Source: Akanthomyces muscarius
Taxonomy: Eukaryota; Ascomycota; Sordariomycetes; Hypocreales; Cordycipitaceae
Assembly: GCF_028009165.1 (NCBI RefSeq)
Contig: NC_079244.1
Span: 372,001-436,000, forward strand
Direction: 5' to 3'
Length of the DNA stretch: 64,000 nt
In this document: piece after piece, positions 45,132-57,143 of the stretch
How the letters are laid out: every line of letters starts with the position of its first letter
Numbering within the stretch: position 1 is the first letter of the stretch
Translations under genes and position numbers: made by a program
Notes under the pieces: generated by a model
What the model was told of the DNA's origin: nothing
Seen by the model: the letters and a program-made list of their open reading frames with translations, nothing else
Databases searched by the model: none

Positions 45132-47171
45132 GGAATTTAGCAAGCTGTAACAAATATGTATACGGGTGTTTGAGTAGTTGCTGTTTGCCAGTCGAGAGCA
45201 TGGGGAGTCATGGGTATATGTAATCCGGCTTGGAGCGAATATCGCCGACCCTCCGCGCTCCAGGCCGCAAGCCTCGTATGCACAACTCAACAGCGCCGGG
45301 TCAGCCACGCACTCTCCTTGGGTGTATGCATGTCCGATGACTGAGACGAGTAACAGAAGACGGTGGGGGTGAGCAATAGGCGAAAGGCGCGAGTTTGTCG
45401 TGACGAGTTCTGGGCTGCTGGGGACCGCGACTTGTCCGATTTCGGTACGCCGATGTGTGATTACGCCAACGTCGTCGCCTTGAGAGTTTTTTTTTCTTTT
45501 TTTTTTTTCTTGCTATAATACAACAGGCACGTAATGTCCCCTTCAGCCTTGCAAAACGCAGTGGAGAGTGCAAATGATTGGGGAGCATGGTGGGGGTTGC
45601 CAGGCACGAGAGGCGACGACGTGGGTTGACGAAAAGTGCGAATGCGTGTGTGTGTGTGCCTGTGTAAGTCTACGTGTCACGGCACTTGACTAGATGACGG
45701 GGGGCCGCTGATCAATTGACAGGGCGGATAGCTGAATTGGGAGAATGTCACTCGAGGGAGTGAGTGATGAGACGAGACGATGGAAGCCGCGTCAAGTCAT
45801 GACAACCATGTTCATGACCCATTACTTTCAAGGTCGGGCCGTTTCCTTGTGTACTTTTCCGCTTCTTAATTCATGGCCCCGGCAAGTTCTCAATCGGTAG
45901 GGCTCGGCCAACCTTTAAGCCAATTGAGGTACAAGGACTTCGCACAACCAGGGTGTGCTATGCCGATGGACTGAGACGTCGGTGCTGGCTAGCTCGATGG
46001 GTAGTGCAATTGCAAGGCTAGCGAATAACAACAAGAAGAAATAAATAAAAGGCAAACAAAATGAATAGAAATACAGCTATTCCACATGCTAAAACCAGCC
46101 GTTGCGTACCAACATCTCCACTGGCTTGCGTGGCTTTTGCTAGGAAACCCAGCTGAATTGGTTGCGGAGACGAGTGAATCTGGGGACTCCAGCCTTGCTT
46201 GGTGAGTCAAACGTTAAAAAACCGTCCTTGTGATGCGTATGCCAACTTTAATTTCTTGCTTATTTTTTTGCGCTTTGTTTTGTCAGCCTTGTGCGTTTTC
46301 CAATGTTACGTCTTGTCGCACCGCCAGGTTACGGATTGCATGGAGTTAGGGCTGCATCGGCGGCGACGATCACGGCTGTGTATGCGGCGCACCATCCGAT
46401 TGGGTTCTTAACTTGCGGTGGTAGCTCAAGAAAGACTTCTACATTATGGATTTTTCTTCTGGTGAATTTGGAAAGAGCTCGAATCTTGTATTCACCCAGA
46501 GAACAGACCGGAGCAGCCTGCAGGCTGCGCCTGGCCGGCGGCGTAGTTGACCAGACACCATCACAGGCAATGAAGCCCACTGCTAGCAAAATCTGCCTTA
46601 TACGGAGTTCTGAGAGCGCTTATAGAAAGACCACAAGTCTGCAAGGATTTTCCGGATTCGTCCTTGGTCAGGTAAAGCAAGCCGAGGGCTGGCCGGCCGC
46701 TGGCGTTTCGTGTGCGTGGCTGGGCTTGATTGACGTGAGCCGGCTGTACGACCTGAGCAGGAGCAGAGCAAAACACCGCTTCGCTTCGCTTCGCTGCCCC
46801 AACGAACTGCTTTCTGGACGGGACGCCACCTCCCAGCCTCACATGCTCGCCAAGCCGCTGTCGAGAGAGGCGCAAGGCTACTTGACTCTTGCAAATACTG
46901 CTTCCCCAGGTCCAAGTCAATTTCATCATTTTTTCCCCAACACTCTTCATCGTCTCCATCCACCATCATCTTTACGACTGGAGAGCTTCTTTTGCAGCGA
47001 ACGCCATGATAGCCGCACGCGATACAATACTACCGTCGTGAGAGGGCGACAGAGAGAATTTCGACTACGAGAGACACTTATTACCCCATTCATACCACGG
47101 CCTGGATGATTCGCAATTCACTACCCGAAAACCCGACTCTCAGACAGCGGCGCCCACGGCAGCACACGGAC
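45132..47171. other. long intergenic region
   Basis: About 2 kb without a supported gene. Open frames around 46291-47109 are not coding-like. The last 250 bases are CT/CA-rich leader. Confidence 0.5.
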
Positions 47172-47603
47172 ATGTCCACCATAACTCACATGCCGACCGC
47201 ACGCCTCGGGCGTGCCGTCGCCGACGACGCTACCGCGAGCAACCACACGGCAGCCTACAACATCATTGACCGTCTCGGGGGCGGAGGGCCAGGCGGCCAG
47301 CTCATCGTCCGCGGCTTCTTCATGGGCATCGCCTTTGGGCTGCTGGTCGCGCTGCTGTTTTGCTGCTGGTACCCGTGGCTGCACATGCGGCACCGGGACC
47401 GACGGAGGGCGGTGCGGCGGCTCCTGCTGCGGATGGACAGGCCGCGACGATTCCGACGACGACGACGGGAGGAGCACGAGGTTGCGACGGAGACGGCACA
47501 GGCGCAGACGCAGACGGAGGCTGAGGAAGGAACCGCGACGATTATGACGACGGCGACGGGGAGGGCGACTACCTCGGCGGCTGGTGCTGCTGCAGCGCCA
47601 TGA
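47172..47603 (+). CDS. hypothetical single-span membrane protein
   Basis: Unrecognised, 143 residues from the second ATG of the open frame (the first, at 47106, has poorer context). The N-terminal 40 residues are soluble. One clear transmembrane segment follows (GFFMGIAFGLLVALLFCCWY). A strongly basic stretch comes next (MRHRDRRRAVRRLLLRMDRP), then a Thr/Ala/Glu-rich tail of repeated A-Q-T units. The positive-inside rule puts the tail in the cytosol. A long opposite-strand frame also exists, so coding status rests on the TM segment followed by the basic cluster. Confidence 0.45.
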   Translation: MSTITHMPTARLGRAVADDATASNHTAAYNIIDRLGGGGPGGQLIVRGFFMGIAFGLLVALLFCCWYPWLHMRHRDRRRAVRRLLLRMDRPRRFRRRRREEHEVATETAQAQTQTEAEEGTATIMTTATGRATTSAAGAAAAP

Positions 47604-49678
47604 GGGGAGCGGGGATAGATGTGTGGAATTTCTTGATCTATGGCCTTGGGGGTGGGGTTAGGATTACGCTGCTGAGGATATAAATACCGAGCGAACATTA
47701 AGCGGAACAGTACATTTTTTACGATTCAACAGACTCTTGAAAATGTGCATGCTATTGGGACAGAGTTTGGCTTTATGCATGGACATTCCCAGGGTTGCCT
47801 TGGCCGTGGAGATGAAAATCCGGGGAAGCTCTCAGCGGTAGCGCCCACTAAACTCAGTGGGCTCTAGCGGCTACATCACAGCATGGGCCATCACCTTGCA
47901 GCAATGTGCATGCGTGTAAAAATAGCACACCAGCGCACGTCCCATTCCATCCTTTCTCAGCTTCATCCGTGCCCCTCAAGCCATCTTTCTTCCTTCAAGA
48001 CACACACAACACACACACACACACACACACACACAAATACATGTCAACCCCAGAAAATGCTAGAGCCTGGCCCCCACTGAGCTGCGCCTCGCAGCACCAC
48101 TTCAGGAGGCGCCCAACCTGGAACTGAAGCTTGATCCTCCTCCGCTACGCGCGCCTTTGAGTCGACCTCTTGTTAACAAGAGGCAATTTTTTCTTCAAGA
48201 CAGGATACGCACAAGTCGGTCTCACTTTTGTCTAATTTTGCCCAATTTTCTCTCTCTGCTTCGTTCGGTCCTTTTAACCCCTTTGCTTCTGCACTGCCAC
48301 ACCATCATCGCCAGAGCCAGGCAAGAGAGTATCATGTTCTTGATTGACATATGGGGTAACAAGCTACACCACCAGAGCTTCCAGGCATTACCGAACGAAG
48401 GGCTCATGTACCTGGCCGCTGCTGGTGGCCTTTTCTCCTTTTTTTTCTTCATTTCTCCAATCGCAGCTTCCACCGAGTCGCCAAGTCGCCAAAGTAATGA
48501 ATGGCCAATTCTCGCATTGACATCTACATAAATCCGAGTCCACCACCGCCGCGCTCCCTCCAAAGAACGCGGAAACTCAAAAGCCGCGAGCACTTTTTCT
48601 ACCGCTTCCACTAGTACCTTTCTTTTTCCATGGCCGTCCAAAAATAGGGATGGGAAAAAAACCCGATCAATGCATGCAGCTACTCGGAAGAGAAAGAAAA
48701 CCCCACGCTGCATAATGCACGCAGTGCCCAGGCACGCCACTATACCCCAACGCCGTCCCCACCCTTACCGTACCCTTTCTACGTTTGAACCTGCATGTTA
48801 AATATTGAATTGCAGCATCTATAAATGCACAAATCAGAATTCTCACGCCATCAGTTGCCCAATTCGAAAACACCCACCCCCCGAAAAAGGCTCACTACAT
48901 GCAAGCACGGTCCGTAACGTTACCCAGACTGACATGGTTCTTGACTAACACAGCACCATACCCGGTTACCCTAGACGTCAACATCGATGACGGAACCATA
49001 CGCGAGACCACCGCGAGGCCAGACGAGAGTAATATGATCCTCTTCTCCAACTTCCAACTCATTCCGTCTTCCGTCGCATATCCTTTCCGCTGCCCACTCT
49101 CCGATCCTGGTGCTGCCAAGGTGCTGCCCTTTGCGAATCCACCCATGGCCTCCACGTTGTGTTTCACATTCACCCAGCGCAAATCACATCGCCAGTGCTT
49201 ACTCGTACGCGTTCAACAGCTGTTAAAACCGCGTTAGATCCAGCTCGAGACTTGGCAAAATAGCCTTCTATTGTAAATATACACCTGCTATGTACACCTT
49301 CCGAAAACCTCATTACCATCCTTCCCATACGTCTACAGCCATGCCACGTGCCGTCGTCTCATCCCCTCTTGCGAGTGTACAAATCATGCCCAAACGCCAT
49401 AGACACACCAGCCTCAAGATGATTAAATATGATTAAAAATGGCGCCCACCTGGGCTGCAGCCCTCCTTGCAGCAATGCTGCACGGGAGCAAAGAATGAAG
49501 TAGAATGCTGCATGACAATGCCGACTTCAACAACGCGGTTCTATTCAAAACCAATCCGCCAATCACTCAACGACATTGTGCTCCACGTGATTGTTGTCCT
49601 TTTGCAACTGAAAATGATGAAAGTGGTAAGATGAATTTAATGAGAAAAAAGTTCCAACGCCTGTGTAATGCTGTATGT
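47604..49678. other. long intergenic region with CA repeat
   Basis: 2.1 kb without a supported gene. It holds the CA microsatellite and CT-rich tracts around 48180-48290. It could contain an unrecognised small or non-coding gene. Confidence 0.5.
48001..48035. repeat. CA dinucleotide microsatellite
   Basis: CACACACAACACAC... with one interruption over 35 bases. Confidence 0.9.
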
Positions 49679-51775
49679 TTATCGGAGCGGGCGTTTGGTG
49701 TCCTCGACACCATGACGAATGACATCCTCGACCTGCCATCGCGGAGGGTTCACAGGGATGCCATTGGCGGCACGCCATTCACTCTCTTGCTTGTGTGTCA
49801 TGGCGGGAAGGCTCTTGGGCAAGTGAGGAAGACCACCCGCAACACCAGTCGAAATCCTTAGCTGCAGCAGTTCGCCCACCTCCTCGCAGGCAATCAGAAG
49901 TCGGTCCATGTCCTCCTTATTGTGCGCTGAAGAAACGCAGAAACGAGCGCGCGAGCTGATCAAAGGAGTGGCAGGATACCCGACCACGACGACCGACACC
50001 TTGCGCTTCAGCATTTCGTGGCTAAAAGCAGGCATCTTTCCGGGGTGGTACAGCAAAACAGGAATGATGGGCGAATCGTCGTGACCATACACAATGAAGC
50101 CCAGGCGCTTGAGTCCGAGGCGAAGGTATCGAGAGTTAAAGGCAATACGGCGGAGCCGCTCTTCACCCTGGCCAGGGCAGACCTCGCCAGTGATGAGCTT
50201 GAGGGAGACCAGAATCTGCTGGAGAACGCAAGGGGCGGGAGACTCGCCCAGTTGCGTAGAGGCATTGGTGGCCCGCAGCTTTTCAATGATGGCCTTGTCG
50301 GCGGCAATGTAGCCACCGTTGGCGCCAAAAGACTTGGTCAAGGTTCCCATGAGGATATCCACCTCAGCAGGGTCAATACCAAAGTAGTCGCAGACACCGC
50401 GTCCGTTGGGTCCGAGAGCACCAATCGAGTGAGCCTCGTCGACAAAGAGGTAAAACTTGTACTTGCGCTTGAGAGCGAGAATACCGGGCAGATCACACAT
50501 GGTGCCCTCCATCGAGTAGAGGCCTTCGACGACGACCAGAATCTTCTTCCACGGTCGGTGAGTGCGGGGTTGTCCCTGCGAAATGGCCTCTCTAAGGACA
50601 CGCTCCAGGTCGTGACTGTCGTTGTGGCGGAAAGACTGAATGACAGCACCCGAGAGACGAGCACCGATACGAATGGACGCGTGGTTCAGTTCATCGGAAA
50701 TGATGAGGCAGCCCTTGCTAACGAGGGCAGGGAAAGAGCTGGCATTGGTAACGTAGCCCATGGAAAAGACCATGGCAGAAGGCTTGCCGACAAAGGAAGC
50801 AATCTCGCGCTCAACTTCGAGGGCAAGCTCCGTGGTGCCTGCATCGGCTCTGGGGCTGCAGAAGCTGATGCCGTAGCGCTTGACGCACTCCTCGACGGCA
50901 TCGGCGCAGGGGCCGCTGGACTGGGCGAAACCAAGGTAGTTGTAGGAGCTCATGTTCAAGGTCTCGGTGTGGGTGCCGGTGTACTGGTAGGACAGATTAA
51001 AGTCGTGCGAGATGCGGTCCATGAGGGTAATGTAGCGACCAGGGACGCCAATGGTGGTACGGGCAAAGCAGTCATCGAGACGGCGCTTCAAACGGCGCGT
51101 GTAAAAGTTGTCAAAGTCATCGTTGAGGGGAGCGTAGCCATTCTGCACCTTGAGAGCCTGATACAACTTCTTGTCTCCAAAACGCTTGCCAAAGAAGTCA
51201 CGAATATGGCCAAGCAGGATGAGGATCAGGTAGCTGATGTAGGTGGTGAGCAGGTAGTAGTACGGAGGCTCGTCCTCGATGGGAGCCTCGAGGGGCTCGC
51301 CGTGTGACTTGGAAGTGTAGAGGTGGGACGCGCTGTTGAGGGGGCCAAACTGGGAGTCGGCGATACGCTGGCGCTCCATCTCCTCGGCCGTCTCGGGCTT
51401 GAAGAGTGTCGTGGTCGAAGTCTCGACGGCCTGGTCGCTAGCCATGGCACTGGAAAGAGAGATTGTGGGCAGGGGGACGGTGGCTGGAGAGATGGCGGCA
51501 GGAGAAGCATTCAAGGGCTGCGGCTGGGAGTCGCGGGAGCCGGACTGGGGAAACTGAGGCTTCTCTAGACCAGACTGGAGGCCACCTTCAGCCTGCTGCT
51601 GCTGCATGGCGAGAAGAGACTTTTGAGCGGCAGAAGCGCTCTCCTTGGACTTTGGGCTGGAGGAAAAGAGCTGAGATAGGCGGTTGGATTTGGAAGTGGA
51701 GGGACGTCTCTGGCTCTTTTCAGACGGCGACATGGCGGGAAACGTAGAAAAGGGATTCTGAATTCGGCGCGGCAT
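49679..51775 (-). CDS. LCB2: serine palmitoyltransferase subunit 2
   Basis: Single exon, 698 residues. It catalyses the pyridoxal-phosphate-dependent condensation of serine and palmitoyl-CoA, the first step of sphingolipid synthesis, in the endoplasmic reticulum with Lcb1. The first 150 residues are Ser/Gln-rich and poorly conserved. A membrane segment lies near residue 180 (YLLTTYISYLILILLGHI). The alpha-oxoamine-synthase domain follows: MSSYNYLGFA, ISDELNHASI, LFVDEAHSIGALG and the PLP-lysine motif GTLTKSFGANGGYI. The conserved YPATPLISSRARFCVSSAHN is near the end. The C-terminus extends about 45 residues past the core. A GC-rich upstream region to about 52.5 kb may include a non-coding first exon. 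Essential in yeast, so this is expected to be an intact core gene. Confidence 0.93.
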   Translation of the reverse strand: MPRRIQNPFSTFPAMSPSEKSQRRPSTSKSNRLSQLFSSSPKSKESASAAQKSLLAMQQQQAEGGLQSGLEKPQFPQSGSRDSQPQPLNASPAAISPATVPLPTISLSSAMASDQAVETSTTTLFKPETAEEMERQRIADSQFGPLNSASHLYTSKSHGEPLEAPIEDEPPYYYLLTTYISYLILILLGHIRDFFGKRFGDKKLYQALKVQNGYAPLNDDFDNFYTRRLKRRLDDCFARTTIGVPGRYITLMDRISHDFNLSYQYTGTHTETLNMSSYNYLGFAQSSGPCADAVEECVKRYGISFCSPRADAGTTELALEVEREIASFVGKPSAMVFSMGYVTNASSFPALVSKGCLIISDELNHASIRIGARLSGAVIQSFRHNDSHDLERVLREAISQGQPRTHRPWKKILVVVEGLYSMEGTMCDLPGILALKRKYKFYLFVDEAHSIGALGPNGRGVCDYFGIDPAEVDILMGTLTKSFGANGGYIAADKAIIEKLRATNASTQLGESPAPCVLQQILVSLKLITGEVCPGQGEERLRRIAFNSRYLRLGLKRLGFIVYGHDDSPIIPVLLYHPGKMPAFSHEMLKRKVSVVVVGYPATPLISSRARFCVSSAHNKEDMDRLLIACEEVGELLQLRISTGVAGGLPHLPKSLPAMTHKQESEWRAANGIPVNPPRWQVEDVIRHGVEDTKRPLR

Positions 51776-54351
51776 GCTTCTGGCTAGGATCGAGGACGGA
51801 GTCGAGAAAAGGAAGCAGCCGGCGAGACGAGGTCAGGCAGGAGCGGGTGCGAGCTGCGCGGGAACGGTGAGTTCCTCGTAGACAGGGGCGACGGTGGCGG
51901 ACTGTTGAGGGCGGATCGACGGATTGGAATTGAGGTCGGCTGTGAAGCGGCAAAAAAGCCAGTCAGCAGACTGCACCGGCGTCAATTGAAGGAATTGAGA
52001 GCAGAGATTGAAGAAAACGAGGCACGCCAGCAAGCATGTCTGATGGAGGAGAGCGGGACAGCGGATGGATGGGAGCTTGGTGTCTTGGGTGCAGGGAGAA
52101 GCCTGGTGCCGGGCTGGTTGGTGGCGCTGTCCCCTGAGCAGTGAGCGCCCCCCTGTCGTCGTGATGGGCAGATTTTGGGCGGAAGAGCCGGGGGTTGGGA
52201 GCGCCGGGCAACGAGGGGAGCACTAGGCTGGCAGAGGAGGAATTTTGGCGATGATGTTCGGATATCATGGAATTGATGCGATGAACGGCAGTGACGGGGA
52301 GTTGGTATCGTGTGATTTTTTTCTCGATGCTTACCGGTGAAGTCTCGTCGGTGCAGTTTTGAACGCGACAGTTGCCGCGTGGATTTGTGGCTGGCGTCTG
52401 CACGACGCGGCACAACGTCAGCAAATGTCGTCGTAGGGAATACTGGGTAAAAAGGAATGACTGAAGAAGAGGCAGGGTATTCTAGGTGTTTGGAAGAAAG
52501 AAGATGCAAATGAAGGAGCGTGAACTCGGTAGCCGGAGAAAAACAAGCAGCAAACAAACGGTCGCTTTACTGGTAGCACCAGTACCTACCAGTACCTACC
52601 TAGTCCATGACGCCGAGCAGGATGCTGGGGGCGACGGAAGCATACAGCGGGTCTGCCATCTACCTGCGAACCACTAACGAGCGCTAGAAAAAAAAATGAG
52701 AAAAGTTTTAGAGGCAATTTCAGCGATGCGGTGGGGTGATGCGGCTCCAATTTTGCACTTTTTGCACTAAATTAGGGGGTGAGGTCGCCTGAAGCGGTCT
52801 AGCGCCCAGTCGTGGGAAATCGGGTCCAGCAGCCGATGCACGGTGACGGAAACGGGAGGGCTGAGCTAAACGAATTGTGCATTCATGATGATAAATGCAA
52901 GATGAATGATGGAAATATTGGCAGGTTAAAGCAGAAGAGAAGCAGCAAATGGCAGATTGACAAGACTGATGCTCTCTCGGTGGTCTACAGTGCTAACCTG
53001 CAGCCAGCTGTCCGTGCCTCCACAGTCCTAGTATACCCGGCCTCTCCCGTCGCCTTGTCGGACCTGCCGGATGTTGCTCATCTCATGCATGCTCGTGACG
53101 AAACCGACATTGGTACTTTGCTGTCCGTGATAGCCCGCGCTAACATCGCAATTAGCCTTTTCCCACCATGTGACGACGGATGCCCGGCTGTCGACCGAGT
53201 CTCCATACCGAGCCGGGCACGGCAGCTATGCAGGCTCGTCCATTGTGGACACCGCTACAGACGCGCAGTGCACGTAGGCCATCGTATATATCAGCTAATT
53301 ATATGTCAGTACGAAGCGAGTACCTGGCAGTCATTACCGTACGTTCCGGGGCTTGGGCCTTTAAAAGCATTGTCTTCACACAACTGCCCGTTTGCCCCAG
53401 GCCTGCATTGCGCTACGACCTGACATGCCGCCAGCCACGTCCATCAGCCGCACAATCTATGTCCATTGTCCGCCGCCGCCCGAGATTTTGGACTGCTCAA
53501 CATGATTGAAAAATCGCGCGACTGCTGGGAGGCTAGACGAGAGTGCAACGGGTTGTGTGCCGCCACAGCAACGACATGAGCAAGGCAGCAATCGAATGCG
53601 GTAACCAAGTGGCTGTCACCCCAGACAAGGCCTCCCTTAAAAGCCATCCAGTTGCCGCAGCGCTGCTATTTCCTTTTCCCGTTACAGGTTCATATCATCT
53701 GCCATGCTCCTGGGCATGCAGCTCGTGCGCGCTACTGAAGACTGAGACAGGGTTCTCGCCATTGTGCAACGGCGCGCTCAATAAGATACTCTACATGAAG
53801 ACGGAGCAGCACGACTACAGCACAGTCAAACCCCAAGCCTCAACTCAATTGTCAATGACATTTTAAACCACATACATGCATGATGACCACTTCACTGCAG
53901 TCGGCGACTACCGCGGGTAATCCACTGCGGCACTCCAAAGCCGAAGACACCAATACCTGGTCTTCGGGTTGCAGCGGGACATGGCGGAGCTGGACCCCAA
54001 GTTTTTTTTTCTTTCCTGCGCTACGCCCTGAAGACGGTCCGCGAACGGCACTGTGCCGCCCTCGCTTTCCCCAACAGATCGGTCATACCTTGGTGCGCTT
54101 CGATTTCTTGTAGATATTAGTAATTCATCACCCCGCGTATCTCAATTCCGTGCTTACTCTATCATCCCCTTTCTTCGCCTTCTCCTCTTCCCACGAGCTT
54201 CTTTCAAGAGGAAGACCGTCGCTGTCTGCCTTCCGTCTGTCACTGCCCCGCGTCACCCCGCCAGAATCGTCACCGCAACCCCTTGCCCAGTGGCATTTCC
54301 GTCAGACATCCACGGCGCACCTCACACGACACCTCATATCCTATCGCAACC
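51776..54351. other. long intergenic region between divergent core genes
   Basis: About 2.6 kb between the LCB2 and acetoacetyl-CoA synthetase starts. It includes ACCAGTACCTACC-type repeats near 52570-52600. An open frame at 52812-53423 has no domain. Leader sequences of both genes are likely. Confidence 0.5.
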
Positions 54352-56549
54352 ATGGGTCAATCCGTTCCGCAGGACCCCCCTGCGCTCGCAGAGAAGCTAT
54401 GGACTCATCCCGACCCATCCTCCACGCCCATGTGGAAGTTTATCCAGCGCATCAATAACAAGTACAACCTCGCCATCGCGGGGTATCCCGAGCTCTACCA
54501 GTGGTCGATTGACAATGTCGCCGAGTTTTGGAGCGAGGCCTGGCACTTTGTCGGCATCGTCGCCTCGAAAGAAGCTGAGCAGGTATGCTTCTACTATCTG
54601 CCTAGAATCTCTTCACCGTATACTAACAGACATCCTTAGGTACTCCCCAAGGACGCGCACATGTATCCCCGTCCCGACTTCTTTGGCTCCGCGCGCCTCA
54701 ACTTTGCCGAGAACCTGCTCTTCCCACCGACTTCGACACCGCTCGACGCCAACGCGACCGCCGTCATCACAACCACCGAGCTCCCCGGGGACCTGCGCAG
54801 CACCAGCTGGGCTGAACTGCGCGAGGCAGTCCGACGCTGCTCCAACTCGCTCCGCGCCGCGGGCCTGCGCCCCAACGACGTCGTCGCCGGCTATGTTTCC
54901 AACCACGTCGAGGCGCTCGTCGCCATGCTCGCTGCGGCCTCCATCGGCGCCGTCTGGACCGGCATCAGCCCGGACAATGGTGTTTCGGCCGTGCTGGACC
55001 GTCTAAGCCAGATTGGCCCCAAGGTTCTGTTTGCCGACAATGGCACCGTGTACAACGGCAAGGAGTGGTCGAGCACGTCCAAGACAGACGAGATTGTCGC
55101 TGCGCTGAAGAGCACGGGGCTCGAGACCGTGGTCGTCATCAACAACATCAAGGGCGGACTGGGCCTCACCGAGCTCACGGCGCACGGCGTCAAGGCCGTC
55201 GACTACACGTCGTTCCTCGAAACTGCATCCACAGACGCGCTCAAGTTTGAGCAGCTGCCCTCCTCCCACCCTCTCTACATCCTCTATTCCAGCGGCACCA
55301 CCGGTCTGCCCAAGGCCATTGTCCACACCGCGCTCGGCACGCTGCTGCAGCACAAGAAGGAGCATGTCCTGCACTGCTCGCTCACACCCGCCTCGCGCAT
55401 GCTTTACTACACCACCACGTCGTGGATGATGTGGCACTGGAGCGTCGGCGCCCTCGCTGCGGGCGCCACTCTAGTCTTATACTCGGGGTCGCCGTTCCGC
55501 CCCAACTCGTACCTGTCCATCCCCCGCGTCCTGTCCGACCTTCAGGTCACGCACTTTGGCACTTCCGCCGCCTACCTCACGGCCCTCGAGGCCAACAACG
55601 TCCGCCCGGTCGAGGACAAGTCCATTGACCTCTCACGCCTCGAGGCCATCTACTCGACCGCCTCGCCCTTGCCGCCGTCCACCTTCAAGTTTGTCTACGA
55701 GGCCTTCCCCAAGACGGTCAACCTTGCCTCCATAACCGGAGGCACCGACATCATCTCCCTCTTTGGCGCGCCATGCCCGCTGCTCCCCGTCCGCGTCAGC
55801 GAAATCCAGTGTGCCGGCCTCGGCATGGCCATCAAGGTTGTCGACTCTGCCACCGGCGAGGACGTGCCTGCCGGCGAGCCCGGCGACCTCGTCTGCGTCA
55901 AGCCCTTCCCGTGCCAGCCTCTCACCTTTTTCGGCGCCAGTGGCGAGGCCAAGTACCAGGCCGCCTACTTTGAGCGCTTCGCCGATGTGTGCGGTGTCCA
56001 GGGTGCCGTCTGGCACCACGGCGACTTTGTCAAAATTCCGGATGCGTCCACCGGCGCGCTGCTGATGCTGGGCCGCTCCGACGGCGTGCTCAAGCCCGCG
56101 GGCGTGCGCTTCGGCTCAGCGGAAATCTACAACATCCTCACGCGGTTTTTCGCTGCCGATGTCGAGGACGCCGTGTGCGTCGGCCGTCGCCGCGAGACGG
56201 ACATGGACGAGACGGTGTGCTTGTTTGTCGTGCCTGTCGAGGGCAAGTCAATTACCGAGGAGCTCCAAGGGCAGATCAAGGCCAAGATTCGCTCAGAGCT
56301 CAGCCCGCGTCACGTTCCGGGCGTGATTGCCGCGGCCGGCGGCGGTATTCCGAAAACAGGCAACGGGAAGAAGTAAGTGACTAGCTTTTACACGAAGAAG
56401 ATGAAGAATTACGTGGTTTCTAACTACTATGCTATAGGATCGAGGTTGCGGTCAAGCAGATCTTGTCGGGCATGAATATCAAGACCAACGCGTCCGTCGC
56501 CAACCCGGAATCGCTGGAGTGGTTCCGCGAATGGGCCAAGGCGAATTAA
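54352..56549 (+). CDS. acetoacetyl-CoA synthetase
   Basis: Three exons, 54352-54582, 54640-56372 and 56438-56549, with introns of 57 and 65 nt. Phases agree; the product is 691 residues. The cytosolic enzyme activates acetoacetate with ATP and CoA, for lipid and sterol precursors or ketone-body use. It is an adenylate-forming (ANL) enzyme. Landmarks are ARLNFAENLLFP, AAASIGAVWTGISPDNG, the P-loop-like LYILYSSGTTGLPKAIVH (residues 300-320), TTTSWMMWHWSVGAL, and SITGGTDIISLFGAPCPLLP, where the signature ITGGTD identifies AACS and not acetyl-CoA synthetase. HGDFVKI and the LGRSDGVLKPAGVRFGSAEI hinge follow. The catalytic Lys is in KTGNGKKIEVAVKQ, created by the last splice. Gene intact. Confidence 0.93.
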
Positions 56550-57115
56550 GTCCTTTTTATGACGACATTCCCATAAAAGACATGAAAGCAACGGCACCAA
56601 AATGTAGATGGGGCTGGGAGGAAGAAAAGTATGATAATGACACACGGCGAGGAAATTCATCCATAGAGCGAGTGCACACATAGAAGGCAGAGTATATTTC
56701 AAAAAGCAATTTACATATTACACCACAGATGACGACACAATTCACAAATATAAAAGCGATAGTGGATATCATATCGACAAAGAGAGCTGCGTCACTTACA
56801 ACTCCCGCATTGCCATCCTCTGTATAACACTCATCAGGCAAGCTCTTTTCTTTTTTGCGTGTGGCTGGGTAACACAGATGGGCGGCACATGAACCTTGGC
56901 ATTCCCATTCATGACCGTTGTGCTGGTAGGGAGCAGAAAGAAAACATCCGGAGCCTTGGGGGGAACAAAAAAATGCAAAGACAACTGGCACGCAATGTCA
57001 CCAAAAATAGAACATTTTCTCTTTGGTTTCTATTTTTGGTTTCCGCATGCAAGCCAACATCACAAGCCACTGTTGATCAGACGCCGTCCCCTCGCACAGG
57101 TACAGATTGCAAGCC

Positions 57116-57143
57116 AAAAAAAAAAAAAAAAAAAAAAAAAAAA
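57116..57143. repeat. A28 homopolymer
   Basis: Twenty-eight consecutive A on the plus strand, liable to length error. It could be a retroposed poly(A) tail, but no retroposed sequence or target-site duplication was recognised beside it. Confidence 0.85.

Noticed and set aside
50018..51307. 429-codon open frame antisense to LCB2
   Set aside because: Shadow of a highly biased coding sequence; the LCB2 strand carries all the family motifs.
52812..53423. 203-codon open frame
   Set aside because: No domain, no leader, and competing frames; treated as intergenic.
54053..55006. 317-codon open frame overlapping the acetoacetyl-CoA synthetase start
   Set aside because: Arg/Pro/Ser-rich shadow frame; the synthetase frame has clear family motifs and splice sites.
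57116..57143. A28 tract as the tail of a retroposon
   Set aside because: No retroelement coding sequence, target-site duplication or processed gene was seen beside it.
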